DNA of 64,000 nucleotides from Actinomycetota bacterium. Its GTDB lineage: Bacteria; Actinomycetota; Thermoleophilia; Solirubrobacterales; Solirubrobacteraceae. Each line of letters opens with the position of its first letter. Within the stretch, counting starts at the first letter, position 1. Made by a program: the position numbers and the translations under genes. Shown in pieces: positions 61,578-64,000 of this stretch. The stretch lies in the NCBI GenBank assembly GCA_009699245.1, contig WLOQ01000003.1:173588-237587 (forward strand). The letters are read 5' to 3'. The notes beneath the pieces were generated by a model. That model was not told where the DNA came from. It was given only the letters and a program-made list of their open reading frames with translations, and made no database searches.

Positions 61578-62888
61578 TCAGGCGCGCCGCGGCTCAGGCT
61601 CGCTGAGGACACGCTCGACGCGGCCGCCGAGTTCGCGCAGGCGGCTGTCGATGCGCTCGTACCCGCGATCGATCTGGCCGATGTTCCCGATCTCGCTGCG
61701 ACCGTCGGCGCAGAGCGCTGCGATGAGCATCGCCATACCGGCACGGATGTCCGGGGAATCGACCCGCTCGCCGCGCAAGCGGCTCGGCCCGTTCACGATC
61801 GCTCGATGCGGGTCGCACATCGTGATGTCAGCGCCCATCAGCACGAGCTTGTCAGTGAAGATCATGCGGTTCTCGAACATCCACTCGTGGATGAGCACTG
61901 AGCCTTCGCACTGGGTCGCCAGCGCGATGGCGATGGACGTCAGGTCCGCCGGGAACGCGGGCCATGGCCCGTCCTGAACCTTGGCCTTGTACTCGCCGAC
62001 GTCGCGCGCCGCGACGAGGCGCTGGCCGCCGGGCACGAGGACATCTGCGCCGTCGAGCTCGGTGTGCAAGCCGAGCTTGCCGAACACGAGCCGGATCATC
62101 CGCAGATCCCCGGGCTCCGTGTCGACGATCCGCATCTCCCCACCGGTCACTGCCGCGAGTGCCATGAACGAGCCGATCTCGATGTGATCCGGGCCCACCG
62201 CGTGGCTGCAGCCGCCGAGCTCCGCGCGCCCCTGAACGACGAGGACGTTCGAGCCGATTCCGCGGATCTCCGCTCCCATCTTCACGAGCATGCGCGCGAG
62301 ATCCTGCACGTGCGGCTCGCATGCCGCATTGCCGATGATCGTCTCACCCGGCGTGCGCGCCGCGGCGAGGAGGGCGTTCTCGGTCGCCATCACCGAGGGC
62401 TCGTCCATGAAGACCTGCCCCGCGCGAAGCCCGCCTGTCGGCGCCTCGATCACGATGTCCCGCTCATGACGAAAGCTGGCCCCGAGCGCAGCGAAGGCGT
62501 CGAGGTGCGGATCGAGCCGTCGCCGGCCGATCACATCGCCACCGGGCGGCGGCATCACGGCGCGTCCGAACCGCGCGAGCAGCGGCCCGGCGAGAAGGAA
62601 GGACGCGCGGATCCGCTCGGCGCGCTCTCGATCGAGCTCAGCCTCGGAGGTGACGTCAGCAGCGCAGAGCGTCACCTCGTGGTCCCCGGTCCAGGCGACG
62701 GTCACGCCGAGGGCCTCGAGCAGGGCGAGCATCGCATCGATGTCGCGGATGCGAGGGACGTTGCCGATCACGACGGGATCCGTGGTGAGCAGCGACGCGG
62801 CGAGGATAGGCAATGCGCCGTTCTTGTTCCCGGCCGGGACGACCGTTCCACAGAGCGGCACACCGCCGTCGATGACGAATTTTTCCAT
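61578..62888 (-). CDS. murA: UDP-N-acetylglucosamine 1-carboxyvinyltransferase with Cys-to-Asp active site
   Basis: This 436-residue enzyme is the first step of peptidoglycan synthesis. The start KFVIDGGVPLCGTVVPAGNK has the Lys-Asn pair, and RASFLLAGPLLARFG and FMALAAVTGG are standard. The active-site loop reads PPPGGDVIGRRR, with Asp118 where most bacteria have Cys. The same Asp in Mycobacterium MurA gives intrinsic fosfomycin resistance. A start 18 codons upstream at 62942 with an AGGGG site is an alternative. Confidence 0.93.
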   Translation of the reverse strand: MEKFVIDGGVPLCGTVVPAGNKNGALPILAASLLTTDPVVIGNVPRIRDIDAMLALLEALGVTVAWTGDHEVTLCAADVTSEAELDRERAERIRASFLLAGPLLARFGRAVMPPPGGDVIGRRRLDPHLDAFAALGASFRHERDIVIEAPTGGLRAGQVFMDEPSVMATENALLAAARTPGETIIGNAACEPHVQDLARMLVKMGAEIRGIGSNVLVVQGRAELGGCSHAVGPDHIEIGSFMALAAVTGGEMRIVDTEPGDLRMIRLVFGKLGLHTELDGADVLVPGGQRLVAARDVGEYKAKVQDGPWPAFPADLTSIAIALATQCEGSVLIHEWMFENRMIFTDKLVLMGADITMCDPHRAIVNGPSRLRGERVDSPDIRAGMAMLIAALCADGRSEIGNIGQIDRGYERIDSRLRELGGRVERVLSEPEPRRA

Positions 62889-62942
62889 GGTCGAGGGCGC
62901 TGCGTCGGTCCGGACCGCGCGCCGGGGAAGGGTAACAGTCAT

Positions 62943-63467
62943 CGCCCCTGTCCATTCGGCCGCGTGACCGTGTTCCCTGCTCGGGCGGCGGGGCGTCCTG
63001 CAAGATGCCGTGCAGCCGAATCCTCGTATCCATCGGCAATTTCGCCCTTCCTCGGTGCCCGGCGAGCGGTCCATCCGAACTCGGCCGCACCATACGAACA
63101 TATGTTCTCCAATGCGAACCACAGCACCATCGCAGGGGCCGCGGCAGCGCTGCGCCGAGCAGCACGAGCGGCCGTCGCATTCGCGACGCTCGAGGCCATC
63201 GCGATCGATGGCCCGGAGCGTGCCGCAGGCCGCCCAATGGAGCTCACCCACCCTCATCGCCACCGCGCAACGTTGCCCCACCGCCGGCGCCGTCCAGGCA
63301 CCGTCACCGCCGCTGCCCAGGTGTGCATCTGTCACCCCACGACGTCGAGCCCCACAGCTCAGCGCACGACGCGCAAGACGACGACCTCGAGGTGACGAGG
63401 CTCCGCGGCGCCGCAAGGCGCTGCGGCGGGAGCGGCGAACCAGAAGCCGCCGCTCCCTCCACAACGA
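62943..63467. other. Non-coding stretch between murA and the rRNA terminator
   Basis: No convincing gene is seen here on either strand. Reading frames are open because of high GC but their translations are Arg/Pro/Ser/Ala-rich and lack family patterns. The only clear signals are the perfect SOS-type palindrome at 63096-63107 and, at the right end, the rRNA terminator. It presumably carries the murA promoter. Confidence 0.6.
63095..63108. promoter_or_regulatory. LexA/SOS-box-like palindrome
   Basis: The sequence CGAACATATGTTCT contains the perfect palindrome GAACATATGTTC (63096-63107), matching the Gram-positive/actinobacterial SOS box GAAC-N4-GTTC. On the minus strand it reads AGAACATATGTTCG and is followed by TATGGT, a possible -10. 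The nearest gene downstream in that direction is murA, about 200 bases away. No SOS gene is seen next to it. Confidence 0.5.
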
Positions 63468-63499
63468 GAAATGGCCGCCCCCGAAGGGGCGGCCATTTC
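63468..63499 (-). terminator. rRNA operon terminator with UUCG tetraloop
   Basis: A perfect 14-bp stem (63468-63481 with 63486-63499) lies right after the 5S gene. On the minus-strand transcript the loop reads UUCG closed by C-G, which is especially stable, and the arm ends in AUUUC followed by UC-rich sequence. It fits a Rho-independent terminator for the rRNA operon. Confidence 0.85.
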
Positions 63500-63506
63500 A
63501 AGTCAA

Positions 63507-63621
63507 ACCGGCGGCGACCTACTCTCCCGGGCCCGAAGGGCCAAGTACCATCGGCGCTGAGGGGCTTAACTGCTCTGTTCGGAATGGGAAGAGGTGTTTC
63601 CCCCTCGCAATAGCCACCGGA
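63507..63621 (-). rRNA. rrf: 5S ribosomal RNA
   Basis: The minus strand contains the conserved 5S sequence. The 5' end CCGGTGGCTATTGCG pairs with the 3' end GCCGCCGG. The loop region GAAACACCTCTTCCCATTCC and CCGAACAGAGCAGTTAAGC follow, then the GGGCCC-UUCG-type arm and GAGAGTAGGTCGCCGCC. Ends are approximate to a few bases. It is 3' of the 23S gene in the same direction. Confidence 0.95.
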
Positions 63622-63694
63622 GGTGTGTGAGACCACCCCTCGACGGACTTTGAAAACCGCTAGCAGCCAACCAAAGAACAAGTATCAAAAAAAC

Positions 63695-64000
63695 CGTCAA
63701 GCCCTCGGACCATTAGTACCGGTCTCCTCCACGCGTTGCCGCGCTTCCAGATCCGGCCTATCAACCTGGTGGTCTACCAGGGTCCTTACTCTCTCTAGGA
63801 GATGGGAGAGTTCATCTCGAGGCCGGCTTCCCGCTTAGATGCCTTCAGCGGTTATCCGATCCGTTCGTAGCTAATCTGCGATGCCCTTGGCAGGACAACA
63901 GATACACCAGAGGAACGTTCACCCCGGTCCTCTCGTACTAGGGGCAACTCTTCTCAAGTCTCCTACACCCACGGCAGATAGGGACCGAACTGTCTCACGA
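63695..64000 (-). rRNA. rrl: 23S ribosomal RNA, 3' end (cut by window edge)
   Basis: The last about 306 bases match the 3' end of 23S rRNA on the minus strand. Conserved stretches include CCTCTGGTGTATCTGTTGTC, AGTACGAGAGGACCGGGGTG (the sarcin-ricin region) and GGTACTAATGGTCCGAGGG near the 3' end. The exact 3' end is estimated. The remainder of the gene lies beyond 64000. Confidence 0.95.

Noticed and set aside
63005..63630. Open frames across the gap and 5S rRNA
   Set aside because: They run into the 5S rRNA sequence and are rich in Arg, Pro and Ser with no recognisable domain, so they are not genes.

Overview
The window looks like chromosomal DNA of a high-GC Gram-positive actinobacterium. 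The pseudo-collagen secreted protein, the Ala-rich RpsB tail, the RsiG-like c-di-GMP protein and the gene orders point to the class Thermoleophilia (Solirubrobacterales-like). This placement is inferred from gene content and was not tested by any search. GTG starts and 1-, 4- or 11-base stop/start overlaps are common, so most genes lie in tight operons.

Region 1 (1-26 kb) is accessory and catabolic. A long minus-strand array (18356 down to 3594) encodes two luciferase-like monooxygenases, an HsaA-type flavin monooxygenase, a crotonyl-CoA carboxylase/reductase-family enzyme, an enoyl-CoA hydratase, an FAH-family hydratase/hydrolase, an MmsA-type acylating aldehyde dehydrogenase, an extradiol ring-cleavage dioxygenase, an MhpC-like C-C hydrolase, an MhpA-like FAD hydroxylase and an NDP-forming acyl-CoA ligase. 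Downstream lie a flavin reductase, a P450 and a VOC protein (minus) and an ArsR regulator (plus). Divergent from the array are an F420/FMN-binding PPOX protein, an NmrA-like reductase and two tandem P450s, then a TetR regulator and alpha/beta hydrolases. Together they look like a pathway that hydroxylates a hydrophobic (terpenoid-, steroid- or alkylphenol-like) substrate, opens an aromatic ring by meta cleavage and passes the fragments to CoA intermediates. Two good sigma-70-type promoters (11642-11671 and 18385-18414) drive the array.

Region 2 (23.9-35.3 kb) holds housekeeping and regulatory genes: a thioredoxin-TPR protein, DNA polymerase IV, an ECF sigma factor, NAD+ synthetase, a thioesterase, a membrane-tethered HTH protein, then apt - MerR (FtsR-like) - FHA (GarA-like) - RsiG-like - CDP-alcohol phosphotransferase - proS.

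Region 3 (35.3-49 kb) is the conserved rpsB-tsf-pyrH-frr-uppS-cdsA-dxr-rseP-ispG-proS block on the minus strand. It is interrupted at three junctions by genes for exported proteins (a kelch/collagen-like protein, a subtilase, a glycoside hydrolase) and by a superoxide dismutase.

Region 4 (49-55 kb) is a cell-division/envelope operon, cca-pgeF-yggS-sepF-proC-yggT-lspA-rluD, next to a membrane-anchored PQQ-like beta-propeller protein.

Region 5 (56-64 kb) is a histidine operon, hisZ-hisG-hisD-hisB-hisH-hisA-hisF, preceded by murA. The murA catalytic Cys is replaced by Asp. A 600-base gap with a perfect SOS-box palindrome follows, and the window ends in the 5S and the 3' end of 23S rRNA, both on the minus strand.
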